From the NCBI GenBank assembly GCA_973895155.1, contig OZ316892.1:7936001-8000000 (forward strand): a stretch of DNA of 64,000 bases, given 5' to 3'. Position 1 is the first letter of the stretch. Every line of letters begins with the position of its first letter. Positions 11,701 through 22,347 of the stretch are shown here, one piece after another. A program made the translations under genes and the position numbers. This DNA is from Marsupella aquatica. Lineage: Eukaryota > Marchantiophyta. Under the pieces are notes generated by a model, which made no database searches, was not told where the DNA came from, and saw only the letters and a list, made by a program, of their open reading frames with translations.

Positions 11701-14700
11701 GGAGCACTGCAATTGATGCCCCTGACACTAGCTGGGCCAATTTGATAAATAGGTCAATGGTCAGAGTATCTTCGGGCCACCATTATTTAAGTGCGTTACT
11801 TGGAATGGTGGAGGTTGTATGGGTTCATGATCAACTGCGAGACCTGGCAAGAAAGCTTGCAAAGGGCTTTTGCATAGGTGAATATGGACGCCAGGCTGAC
11901 GAATTGCTTGTGAAGCTACATTCAAATGAGGTATGTATTTCCGCAGAAACTCAGATGGGTCTAATCCAAAACAATAAGCTTGGGTAGGATGTGTAAGTTT
12001 GCACTTCATATTTCCAAACATATTGACTTGGATGATGCACGTTAGAGCCTAGTATAGTAGCACTAGCCCAATACATGTGCGTTGCACAAGAGATATTGAG
12101 ATGAAAAAAGATGTGAAGGTGAAAAAAAATTGTCAATGAGAGAAAAAGATGTCAAGGTGAAAAAAAATGTTGATGTGACAAAAAGCTGTCAATAAGAGAA
12201 AAAGATTTCGAAGTGAAGAACAAATATTGGTATGAAAAAAGTTGTCGATGAGAGAAAAAGATGTTGAGGTGAGAAAAAGAAGTCAAAGTGAAAAAAAGAT
12301 ATTGAGAAGAGAAAAGATGACAAGGTGAGAAAACGATGCAAAGATGAGAAAAACATGTCAAGAATGGAAAAGATGTCGAGGGTGAGGGGAAAATGATATG
12401 GTGAGGTAAAGAACAAAAAAATGCTCATGCATTGCACAGAAGTTGTTAAGGTGAAGAAAAAATATTCAAAGTAAGAGAAAATGTCGAGGTGAGGCAAAGT
12501 TGTCAAGGAAACACAAAAGAATCCAGGGAAACTCTTTCCTTATGTGCGGCAAAAAAGTCGTAACATTAAAAATGTCATTGTTTGATGATGTTTGTTATTG
12601 TTGTCATTTTGGTCATTATTGTGAACATATAATTGTTGAGGATGATGAAGGTGAGGATATAGAGATGCAAGATGGATGACAATGGCCACTACATCATGGA
12701 GTAGTAACATGATCACCCAAAAAAATGATGCAAATTTTTATCAAAATTATTAATATTTTAAATACAAGAAAATATACATAGTTATTAGCTACAAAATGGG
12801 AGGCAGGAAAGTACAAAATTATCGCACTTTATTCCCTTCTCTGATTTTCCATACCTTTTTCATTTTCCTCTTCTTCAATGTTTGTTCCTTTTTTCCTTTA
12901 TTTGGCCCCCCTTTTTTTCTTCCATGCAAATTTCTTGGTACCTTCTCCCTGATCTTTGGATAGTGTTTTATCTTTATGATAGTATAATATAATCATTGCA
13001 CCCTTTTAGTCCCCTTGTTCTCACGTAGGCTATTGCAATGTCATTATGTGTATCTTGGTCACAAAATTAATAATCAAATGGTTACAAAAAATAACCCAAA
13101 CGAGCTAATGGCTGTCATTCATTCCCACCCAAAATGCATTTTGTAATGGGATGAAGGACTAAAATGAGCAGGATTCAATATTATAGATGTAGATGTTGGG
13201 TTCAAGTTGCCGCAAAGATAATTTCATGAAGAGCAGAATGGCGATTTTGGCTTGTACCATCTTTTAATGAGATCCGAAAGAAAACAGTGACATTTCGGGC
13301 AAAAGAGGGTGTCTCAAAGCTTCAAAATTACAGATGATGACATTATGCCGCAAAAGAATGGTTATAACTTTTTCACAAGGTTCTGGACAAGTTTAGTTTT
13401 TTTTTTTTCTTTCATTAGCCTTTAGAGTAACTGACGCAACTGGCATACAACCAATCCTTATTGCACAAAGTTATGGACTATGAATTTTGTAGTCCATAAC
13501 TTTGTGTGTCCGTAACCCCCGTAACTTTGTGTGTCCGTAACCTAGTTAAGACGGTAATGGCATACAACCAATCCTTATGACAGAAAGTTAAGCACTATGA
13601 ATTGTGTAGTATGTAACCTGTAAAATGGAGTTAAGGTCCATCAACCAATCCTTACGCCAGAAAGATATGGACTATGAATTTTGTAGTTTGTAACTTGTAA
13701 GTAGGAGTTAAGGTCCATCAACCAATCGTTATGGCAGAAAAATATGGACTATGAATTTTGTAGTTTGTAACCTGTAACTACGAGTTAACTTCCATCAAAT
13801 TCTCAGCATTGAGACTCCCTGGTACATCAAATTCTCAGCATTGAGACTCCCTAATAAAGACAGTAAGATGCAAGTAGTGCGGGCAGAACCCAACTTCCTC
13901 GACATCTACTGTAGGATTATTTCTTTCTAAGTTTACTTTTCTTGTGCTCTTTTGCTGTAGACTAAGCTGGGATTTGATCGTGAGCAGGTGAATGCAAATA
14001 CGAGAATGCTGGAGCTTTGGCACCCGTCAACTCCAGTTCAATTGGACTCCCTTGCTCGGTTGGAGAACCTCAGATACCTGGATTTGGATCGGGTACAGTA
14101 CGAAGGATCAAGTGAAAATTTTCCAAGAAATTTACTAAGAAAGCTCTCCATGCTGAGGTGGTGGAGTAGTCCTGGGAACACTCTCTTGTTCCCTATCAAT
14201 ATCAACGACATGAATAATTTAACTTTTCTGCAAATCGGTTATTGGACTGTTAGCAAGGGATTCTCCAAAGCCTTGGGCAGACTCACCAACTTGCGCATGT
14301 TATATCTTTGGGAGTTACGAGGGTTCGACAGCCTGCCAGAGGATCTTGGCAAATTTTCCCAGTTGAAAGAGTTGCGTCTGAAGTCTCTCAATCTACTTAG
14401 ACTTCCCGAATCGCTAGGCAATCTCTCGGCCCTGCAATACCTGCATTTAGAAGGCTTACATTGTTCGGAGTTACCCGAGTCGGTTGGGGATCTCTCCTCG
14501 CTGGTAGCGTTACACATTGAAAGGTGTGAAAAGCTTGCAAGTCTGCCCACCTCTTTCGGGCGTGGCCTCAAGTCGCTGAAGTTTCTGCGCATCATCAATT
14601 GCCCTCTGCTCGAGTGCCTACCTGAGTCTTTCTGGCAGCTGCGGGAACTACAAGATTTGAGAATTGAGGAATGTGACCAGCTGAGTGAGTTGGGGGATTC

Positions 14701-15973
14701 TTTGGGGAACTTGTCTGCACTCCAGTGTCTCGAACTGAGGAACCTAAATTTGGCAAAATTGCCCGAAAATCTCGGCTCCCTCACATGTCTCCAGAGTTTG
14801 ACCATCAAGAGCTCTTCTTTGGAGCGTCTGCCTGATAGTCTTGGTGACCTCGTTCGGCTGAAGGATCTGGATCTGGTGATAAGCAGTGTGACGACTGTGC
14901 CCGAAAATCTCGGCTCTCTCGCATCTCTACAGACATTGACCATCGAGAGCGATTATTTGGAGAGGGTGCCTAATCGTCTCGGAGACCTTGTCCGGCTGAA
15001 GGATTTGCATCTTAAGATAAAGAGTGTGACGGCTCTGCCCGACAGTTTGGAGAACCTCTCCTCAGGGTTGGAAACGTTGAAAATCACAGCGAACAGCTTG
15101 GAGAGTTTACCAAACAATATTGGACAACTCTCTTCTCTGCGAACATTAGAACTCATCGATTGCGACTGTCTGGAGAAGCTTCCTGAGAGTTTTGGGGACC
15201 TATTGTCATTGGAAAGATTGAGTATCACTTCCAGACGCCTGACGAGCCTCCCCGGGAGTATAGGACGGCTTCAATCGATGCGATTATTTACTCTTGATGC
15301 AGAAAGGGTGATGTCTTTACCGGAGAGCATCGGGCAATTGAAGTCATTGCAACAGTTTGAATTGTGCAGCTGTGAAAAACTAGAGCGACTGCCCGACGGT
15401 ATGGACCATCTCCCGTTGTCCTCGCTTGCTCTAACGCTCACTGGTAGAGGGATTCGAGAGACAGAGAACTGGCTTTCTCAGGCCCCTTGTCGAAAAGGAG
15501 TTGCAGAGACCCTACCGAATGGTCTCGACAGCCTTTCAGCACTCGAAGACCTAACACTAACGCATTTTAGTTTCAGGAAGTTGCCCGCAGAAATTGGAAA
15601 GCTTTCGTCTCTACGAAGTTTGAAAATTGAGCTTTGCTTGCAGTTAGACAGTCTTCCGGATAGCTTGGGATGCATATCCTCTCTACGAGAAATGGTGCTT
15701 GAGCGTTGCGAGCAGTTGCAAACTCTACCGGACAGCTTAGGAAGGCCCTTTTCGGGTCAAGTAGCTCTACCACACGAAGAAGGGAGGGATGAGAAACTTG
15801 TCGAAAAGCCGACCACCCAACCATTGGCTACCCCTCGCCTGCGCCTAGACATTTATAGTTGTACATACCTGGATGAGTCGCTGATGAGCAAATTGGGCTG
15901 GGTGAGGACAGTCGTAAAGAAGGGCTGGGGAAAGTGGTACCGACGAGAAGACGCAATTTCAGAGGCTTTGTGA
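8760..15973 (+). CDS. HNL-B: intact alpha/beta-hydrolase-NB-ARC-LRR immune receptor
   Basis: Five exons, all phase 0 with GT-AG introns: 8760-9020, 9283-9936, 10235-10390, 10866-11930, 13961-15973, giving 1,382 residues. Residues 31-52 are a hydrophobic, membrane-like helix. Residues ~88-357 are a SERAC1-like alpha/beta-hydrolase with FFHGF, nucleophile elbow GHCFGG (Cys201 in place of Ser), FYYGTPHRGS and a late VVPADHVSITKP likely supplying the His. NB-ARC: P-loop GMGGIGKST (396-404), kinase-2 LIVADDVD (462-469), RNBS-B KIIVTSRD (488-495), GLPL (555-558) and VHD in the MHD position (677-679). Exon 5 encodes about twenty LRRs of 23-24 residues (LPESLGNLSALQYL type) and the stop. The fusion matches the HNL class known from liverworts, and the expected role is intracellular pathogen sensing. 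Start choice: ATG 8760 is conserved in the A and C copies, but the frame is open upstream to about 8686, so an extra 5' exon is possible. The exon 3 acceptor could also be 12 bp earlier (10223). Confidence 0.85.
12063..13193 (-). mobile_element. Non-autonomous Helitron in HNL-B intron 4
   Basis: This 1,131-bp segment is missing from the same intron of HNL-C, where GTAGCA joins directly to TGTTAGG at 25606/25607. Read on the minus strand it starts TCTACATCTATAA and ends GGGCTAG (a CTRR end). A TGTGC-AAC-GCACA hairpin lies nine bases before the CTAG. It sits exactly between host A and T with no target duplication. These are the standard Helitron marks. The interior is A-rich with degenerate GTGAAAAAAGATGT-type repeats (about 12090-12510) and no Rep/helicase, so it is non-autonomous. 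Confidence 0.85.
12090..12515. repeat. A-rich degenerate minisatellite inside the Helitron
   Basis: Many imperfect units of about 17-25 bp follow the pattern GATGTnnAGGTGAnAAAAA. The minus-strand open frames over it (Phe/Ser/His-rich) are products of the repeat and are not genes. Confidence 0.75.
13445..13795. repeat. 77-bp tandem repeat in HNL-B intron 4
   Basis: Roughly four units of about 77 bp share AACCAATCCTTA(T/C)G, TATGGACTATGAATTTTGTAG and GGAGTTAAGGTCCATC. The first unit is longer and contains a palindromic GTAGTCCATAACTTTGTG duplication. The array is shared with HNL-C (25848-26180), so it predates the duplication. Confidence 0.8.
13796..13856. repeat. Local 32-bp tandem duplication
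   Basis: CATCAAATTCTCAGCATTGAG... is present twice in a row here and once in HNL-C (about 26183), so the duplication occurred in HNL-B after the copies separated. Confidence 0.75.
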
Positions 15974-16461
15974 ATTTTACATGACAATCCTCGAAATCCG
16001 TGATGCCAAGTATGGGAACTACAGTAGTCGCTTAACATCCACAACTGTTACCTACTGGATCAGAAGGTTTGACCAAGTAACTCAGCTGGAGCCAAAATCC
16101 ATAATTTTTACCAAGGAAAGATGCTATTTGAGTCCAAAACAATGTTTGTAAATAGTCTACCCTGATTCCCGTGGTCCATGCACATTTTTGTTCAAATGTT
16201 GTGGTCAATTCAAGCTTCTCTTTTCCAAAGTAAAAAATTTCGAATTGCACGGAGCCGATCCATCATAATTATCCACCGTTCAATACATTAAAAAGAAAAG
16301 GGAAAAGAACAAGTGGGGCCATAAGGAGGTCCGAGGACGCCCCCCCCCCCTCCCCCTTGGGTACTCCCTTGTCCCTGGTGTCCCTCCTTTGCATCCGTCT
16401 TTCCCTTTGTTACAAGGGAAATACATCTTTCCCTTTGTTACAAGGAAAATACATCAAACAG
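15974..16461 (+). other. HNL-B 3' flank
   Basis: Non-coding sequence. The first ~90 bases (ATGACAATCCTCGAAATCC...) match the sequence after HNL-C (28641-28710). The later part matches the relic at 4.96-5.2 kb. A C-run lies at 16340-16350. Confidence 0.6.
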
Positions 16462-16855
16462 CTAGCTTTTTACTAACCTATCCCCCAAACTGTCCGTTAT
16501 TACTAATGTGTCCCCAAAATAAGATAATTATCAAGGTGTGCCCCATTTTGTATATGGGTTAGTATTAACTTGTGACCAGGTTCTCGTTGTCGTCGGCTAC
16601 CCTTAACCTACCATGACCCCCTCTATTCCCCTTCCCTGTTGCAGGGCACAGTCGCAGGCCCTAATGAGGAATGGGGACCAAGGGGAGTGGCGGTGGGTTA
16701 AGGCTAGCCAATGATGTCTTGCCACATGGCAGTGGGAACCTGGTCTCAAGTTAATACTAACCAGTATAGAAAATAGGGGGCAGGTTGATAAATAATTTTG
16801 TTTGGGGCTACGTTACTAATATGGGGTATTTTTGGGGACAGGTTAGTAACAAGCT
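16462..16855. mobile_element. Foldback MITE downstream of HNL-B
   Basis: The left arm (from about 16463, TTTTTACTAACCT...GTGACCAGGTTC) and the right arm (to about 16852, GAACCTGGTCTCAAG...AGGTTAGTAAC) are inverted copies over about 118 bp. The inverted match continues, more loosely, through the middle (GGCTACCCTTAACCTACC against GGTGGGTTAAGGCTAGCC), so the whole ~390 bp can fold on itself. Flanks carry CAAACAGCT and GCAAACACT, a possible imperfect 9-bp target duplication of Mutator type. The paralogous flank at 5.2 kb lacks the element. Confidence 0.8.
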
Positions 16856-17009
16856 GCAAACACTAAATCACCCCCACAAGTAAGCTGCCAATTTGTCCAA
16901 ATACCCCAAAAGATTTTGAAATTACAAAACACACTCCTAATTCTCTGGAATGAGAGTGTTCCTTTAACCAGCCCCCTCTAAATGGCCATTATATTGTCAA
17001 AGAAATTCA

Positions 17010-18080
17010 TGTAGAAGACTTCCAATTGACAGAGGAAAGTCATCCTTCTAAAATATTTCAAATGGCTGCAGCTGGCTTGATTTAGAGTGAGAACAAATTA
17101 ATTTAGACAAGTACCAATCAATTAGATCACCAGGTAGCCTTTTCTCTAATGAGGCAATAGTTCAGGCCAACATATCCCTACAACAATGTCACCATTCCAA
17201 CGATGTAACAATGTCTCAACAAAACTACAGTAAATATGTCCCTCCTGACAACATCACACTCCGCCCCCTCTTTGTCATGTCCAAGAGGTGGAATATAAGG
17301 ATGCTGCTACAAATTTGCCATTCCAGTTAAACTTAAGCCACTGCAGACACGCTGAGATGAAGCCAAGCATACGCGCTACCTTGCATCCCTCCTTTCATCG
17401 AAATCAACCAAAGGATTGTTAAACTTTCAGGGTCTTTGTTGTTTTCTTAAGTAATTAAGGTGGATGTGACTAAGAATTATGAGCTGGTAAAAATGAAGAC
17501 TCTACCAAAAGGCCCCGGACCATGGCTTTGTAGGATGGACCAGGACTGCTCCCCCCCCCATTGAGCTGACCCTTGGGCAGACCCTGGGCAGAAGTTCTTC
17601 AAAGACTAAAGCTCCAGATTCTAGGAAAGTGTATCAAACTAAGTCAAAAATGGACTATACTTTGGAATGATGTTTGGGACACGTGAAGAAATATTATTTG
17701 TTTTTGTCAGACATATTTACACCATTGGGAGGCACATGAGACATAATACCCAAAGACCTCTAAAGCATGTGGAGGTCTTTTCTACTCTGCTCTCTTTGGA
17801 GGTCTTTGGGTCCCTACACCCTACCTTAGACAGTTTCCCCTCCAGAACTGCGTTGTATATTGTGGGAGTTTGGGTACAAAAAGCTGCTTGTTTAGGCTAG
17901 TTTTGGTTATTGCAAACCTTAAAGCTCCTCTAGCCATGACAAAGCCTAGATCCACTGTCCAGGTTTCACTATGTTTTGGCTGAAATTGTGGAGGAAAGTC
18001 TCACACTAAAGGAGAAAGAATGTGAAAAAGGGACAAGTCTTGGACTTTTCCCCTTTTATATGGCCAATGGTGTTTTAAGG
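17010..18080. other. Spacer between HNL-B flank and next fragment
   Basis: No gene or repeat recognised. Open frames are short and without motifs. Confidence 0.35.
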
Positions 18081-18084
18081 TTTT

Positions 18085-18330
18085 AAGTACATTTAGGTAA
18101 GTTTGATATCTCGTAGGGTAATGTTGTAATTTTCCATTGTTATAAGGCTACTTCCATTCCTAAAAACGAAAGAAGAAAAAACCCAGGGTGTATCCCCAGG
18201 GTGTGATAGTGGCTCCAGAAGCATGTTCAAGGGATGGTGATGACTTCAATGTGGTCCCAGCGGACCATGTATCTATCACCAAGCCAAAGAGTAAAACAGA
18301 ACAGGAGGTTCTATCCCAAAGCCCTTCTGG
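18085..18330 (+). pseudogene. HNL-E: promoter block fused to exon 3 fragment
   Basis: 18090-18180 is nearly identical to the HNL-B upstream block 7853-7943, ending ACGAAAGAAGAAAAAAC. The very next base begins sequence matching HNL exon 3 and its acceptor region (CCAGGGTGTATCCCCAGGGTGTGATAG...), including the PADHVSITKP codons. After about 18300 homology fades, with an indel in the GACAGGAGG word. Everything between promoter and exon 3 (about 2.3 kb in HNL-B) has been removed. It has no start codon in frame with the hydrolase sequence and is a dead chimera. Confidence 0.75.
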
Positions 18331-19435
18331 AAATTTCAGCCCGACCTATTTGAATCCTAAGTACTTCAAAGGAGCCACCATGCTCAACTCACTCTGGATC
18401 TGTACCCAAATAAGAGTCAACAACTTCATGTGGGAAAATATGGGTTGTACTTCATGTGGGAAAATATTGCCAACAACTAAATCGATACTAAAACTCTTTC
18501 AATGTTTCTCAAAAACATGTACCAAAACGTGCACCACTCAGAGTCTCCGAAACTCCCGCAAGATTATTAATCAGCTACAGTAATACCCGTAATGGAACGA
18601 ATGCATGCTACACTTAGACGACTGATGCGAGGAACAATGACGCGAGCAATGCAGCTGCCGCAAGGGAGGCTGATTATACGACGGTCATACTGGAAATCGT
18701 CGTCGAGGAGTTGAAGTGTAGCCCATTCAATGGATTGCATCTAACAGCAGAGCTGCTGTGGTGCGTCCTTTAGTTCAGCGAGTAACTCTGACCATAGATT
18801 TTTCGAGTAGTCATAATAGTCCCCTGCAAGTTCAGGAAGACAACCTTAGGCTGGACGGTATTAAAGACATCTCCACGAATTTTGAAATTCATTCTACTGT
18901 CGTGTAATGCTGCCGAGACTTCTCCGGCAAAATCGTCTAGGATTATTCTCGACATCGCATGCACGTCTTTGCTGCAAGCGCGAACGTACATGAGTGATAT
19001 CGATAGATGCATCTCTGTGAATTTTGATGCTCGTATTCTAGTCTAGGGCTATCTGAGGTGGGTGTACAGAGTATCTTGTTTCTGTCAAGTGCCCGATTAC
19101 ATTAATTTGCATGGTGCTGATCGACCATATCTCGCATTTGATTGTTTAAATTTTTTTGTCTGGAACAGGAAACTCGCGAGAGCAATGGTACGTTGATTGA
19201 TGGTTCAGCTACAGTATTTCTGAATATTTCAGACGGGGGTTCGGTTTGCAACCGAGGTAACTCCGTAGCTTTGCAAGCGTGTTCACTCACAGGTTCCAAG
19301 TTCTGCAATCGTCAGAAGTCAGGCAACTTTAATCCTGACCATCAGAATTCAGGAAATCCACGCCTATGGATTGGAGTTGGTCCAGTCGGGGGTCCAGTCG
19401 GGGGTCCGGTACAGGACTGTGCTCTCTCGCATGTT
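18331..19435. other. Spacer without recognised gene
   Basis: Unrecognised sequence. A small 12-bp repeat occurs just beyond the start of the next unit. No RNA or protein gene is supported. Confidence 0.35.
19379..19414. repeat. 12-bp tandem repeat, three units
   Basis: GGTCCAGTCGGG occurs at 19379-19390 and 19391-19402, followed by a degenerate third unit GGTCCGGTACAG. Confidence 0.75.
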
Positions 19436-19439
19436 GCCT

Positions 19440-20350
19440 GCAAGACTGCAATGCGCGTCACACACGCTATGGTACCATTATTGATGGGACAAGAAGTCAA
19501 TCGAATTGATCTGTCACATTGTGAGCTGTCACGGTGGAACGGATTATCGTACATACACCGAAAGTAGCTTGTTGAACTAGAAACTGACCTATGTATACGC
19601 GCTGTACAAGTAATTGTGCGTCCGCAATTCTACGGGTATCAACAGAGTGGAGAAGCGCATTGACAGACCGTGAAACTCTTGACGAGACATTCCAGACAGG
19701 TGACAAGTCCTCTTTAGGTGATCCAAGAACTTGATTCTTCGAAGCTAAGAGTTCCCTTGGACTGATCGATGCTCGGATGGATCTACTCTAGATTTTGCAA
19801 AAAACGTTGCAGTTTGATACTGCTTTGGTTGGGGCAAGGGATTTCAACCATTCGCACGACTGCGATCTCGTGTGATCCAAATATCTCTTGAATGAAGGTG
19901 ATCCCAAATTCTCTAGCTCGAGGTACTTTCTTCATGATCAAAGAATAGAAGTCGTCGGCAACTAATCTGATCTTTCAACCCGTGATCTCAATGAAAATCT
20001 CTTTCCGACTGTGATTATTTTGGATTCAACCTGTTTGTGTGGGGCAGTTTCTGGCACAAGTTGAGCATGGTCTTGAGAGCCTAAGCAGTCGTTGCACACA
20101 ACAACATTGATGCCGTGACTGTTTGTATCATGTTCTTTTCCTGTCGCAGATCAATGAATCCTTGTTTGCGCTGAACGAACCGGAGCCACCAAGCACTCTC
20201 GAGTTGAAATTTTATTCTGTCATAGCTTTCATTCAAGTGCTTCGTTGGATATGCATTTCAGGACCTGGGAAGTCAGTCCTACCTGAAGCCGGCCCTTGCA
20301 TTTGGCCTAGTACATGGCTGCGTGAAAGCGTTCAAACAGCAAAGCTTCAA
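19440..20350 (+). pseudogene. HNL-D: 5' region plus broken hydrolase exon
   Basis: 19440-19980 aligns with the HNL upstream region, including the short MVPLLMGQEVNRID ORF. Exon 1 is missing. 20020-20146 matches the end of intron 1 with a good CTGTCGCAG acceptor. 20147-20350 is the start of the hydrolase exon (INESLFALNEPEPP), then passes through indels and frame changes (HGF region lost, GPCIWPSTWL retained) and stops aligning before the nucleophile elbow. It is a non-functional fragment standing directly upstream of HNL-C. Confidence 0.75.
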
Positions 20351-20600
20351 TGGGTGAGTGGATGTTTAATGAAATGACCATGGAGTGGAATCATAGTGTC
20401 AATGAGCGGACCTGCATTGACAAGGAAGTCTTTAGCAGAAAGTTACGAAAGGTGAGGGGCAGCAGGTACTCGAGATTGAGTGAGTATTATAGATTGATGA
20501 GGGAGGATGGTTCAGGTTTCTATGTTCGTTATCTTTGAATTCGGCATGAAATGAGTTGATTTTGTGACTTCTTTTGTATCCTTGGTATCATGCATCAGGT
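20350..20600 (+). repeat. Segment duplicated at 21412-21665
   Basis: About 250 bp with shared words CAGAAAGTTAC, TGAGTGAGTATT and GGC(A/C)TGAAATGAGTTGATTTTGTGACTT. The second copy lies 1.07 kb downstream in direct orientation. Neither copy codes for a recognisable protein. Confidence 0.65.
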
Positions 20601-22347
20601 GAGACTTCCTGTTCTTCTATCCAAGTTTGACACGGTTCTTTGCTTGGTGCTAGCTCCTCTTTTGATCCGACCCGTATGTGCCATTTAGAGCGGTCAGCGC
20701 TGAGGGCAAACCACTACGAATCGAGTTTCAAATTTCAAGGACGTGGGGGAAACAGATCTTTGCTAACCCGTGAGTGCTCCTACTTGCAGAACAAAGCGCG
20801 GTGCATAGCTACTGCAGTGAAGTTGTGTGATCGAGCCCGTGATCGAGCCGCTATCACCACTCACTCCAGCCAAAGACGTAGATGCCCAGCCTCACTTTTA
20901 GAGTTCTATTTTGAATCACTCTATTTTGATGTCTTCCTCATATTTGGATACGCGATATTTGGAGATTCAGTTGATTGTCGCGGACATGTTTGTATAGTGA
21001 TGATAGAGCGATCTGCTGCTCTGACAAAGACAGCAAGAGCCTCTGAGGGGACTTAATCCAGTACAAGGATCGATAGGTTTAGTGGGAATAATTTGATACA
21101 GCTAATGTGTCCGCAGTCTGCCAACTAGAGCTGAGAGACGGAGGGTCTGACGAGGTTGAAGAGAGGGATCTGAAACCCTCAGCGTTCATTTGAAAGGTGG
21201 GCTTTGTTTGTTTGATTGATATATAGCTTTCGTACGTTTCTATTTCAAGGATTAGGAGTACGTCACTGAAGCACTACTGAGTTTGCCGAAGACATCGTGT
21301 CGAAGAGGAGATCAGGCAAGCTCAACTATGTCATGCATGCCTCGAGCTGTTTCTGTTTCTGTTTCTGTAGTAGTAGTAAGACAAGCGACACGAATGTATT
21401 ATGGAGAATGACGAGTGAATGATTGATTGAATGTTTCATGGAATGAACTTGAAGTCAAGTTATTACGTCAATAAACGGAGTTGGGACTGAAAAAACAGTC
21501 TTTAGCGGAAAGTTACAAAGGTGGACCGAGGGGCGGCTTGTACTCAAGATTGAGTGAGTATTGTCGATTAATTAGCGAAGTTGGTTCATTTTTTAATGTT
21601 ATATTTGAAAGCTGTGGAAGTGGCCTGAAATGAGTTGATTTTGTGACTTGTGTTGTATCCTTGGTACGACGGAAATTGGCGGGTGGACTGATTGACGGAC
21701 TGAGGAGTCATGGTTTGGACACAAGAGAGTGGCAATGAAGAGAGAAAGCGAGAGAGGGAATGATTACATGAAATGTCTGACTTTCGGTGGTGTCCGAGGG
21801 ACAAATTGAGCCATGCTTTCTTGACCCATTTGTACAACTAAAGCTCATTTTAAAGGTTTATCTAACCAATTTTAGTGTTACATTCTTGTTCTGCTACAAA
21901 AGAAGGTTAAAGGCAGAGGAGCGAGAAGAGGTTATTGAGTATCGACATATGCAGAGAAGTTATGGCCGCCGTCGGGTTTGGCGTGGCAGTGCATAGATCC
22001 GCACCCTCCTATTTAGCGACCCATGGAACTAAATAGGTACTAACTATAGAGCGACATAGCCAACCAACAGAGCAAGAGAGACGGAAATTCAAGCAGAACT
22101 AAAACTAAATTGCAAGGAGGCAATGAAAAAAATTCTCCCGCAGTCTTTTATATTCCTGTATTATAGGACAGGAAGTGACTAGTGTCTCCAAGTCATGACG
22201 TCGTGGGCAATCCCGAGGACCGGGTACTTGTGTCTCAACGTCCATGATTTGTGTACTTAATCGCTGACCGCATGGCCATCTTGCGTTCCAGATTCTAGGG
22301 GACTGGCTTTCGAAGCCGTGTTTGCAAGGATTCCTCGTCCTCTGGCA
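20585..22347 (+). promoter_or_regulatory. HNL-C upstream region
   Basis: 20585-21075 matches the HNL-A module at 6700-7170. 22020-22347 matches 7240-7560 and 8540-8759. Between them lies unrelated sequence holding the second copy of the 250-bp duplication (21412-21665) and otherwise nothing recognised. Confidence 0.5.
21412..21665 (+). repeat. Second copy of the 20350-20600 segment
   Basis: Direct duplicate, diverged by small indels and substitutions, ending in the same GTTGATTTTGTGACTTnTnTTGTATCCTTGGTA sequence seen near 20555-20590. Confidence 0.65.

Noticed and set aside
12152-12506. Phe/Ser/His-rich minus-strand frames in HNL-B intron 4
   Set aside because: They are translations of the A-rich repeat inside the Helitron.
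14239-15824. Long minus-strand open frames opposite the LRR exon (also 27022-28338 in HNL-C)
   Set aside because: They mirror the repeated Leu/Ser/Pro codons of the plus-strand LRRs, recur at every repeat and have no motif. The plus frame has full protein logic.
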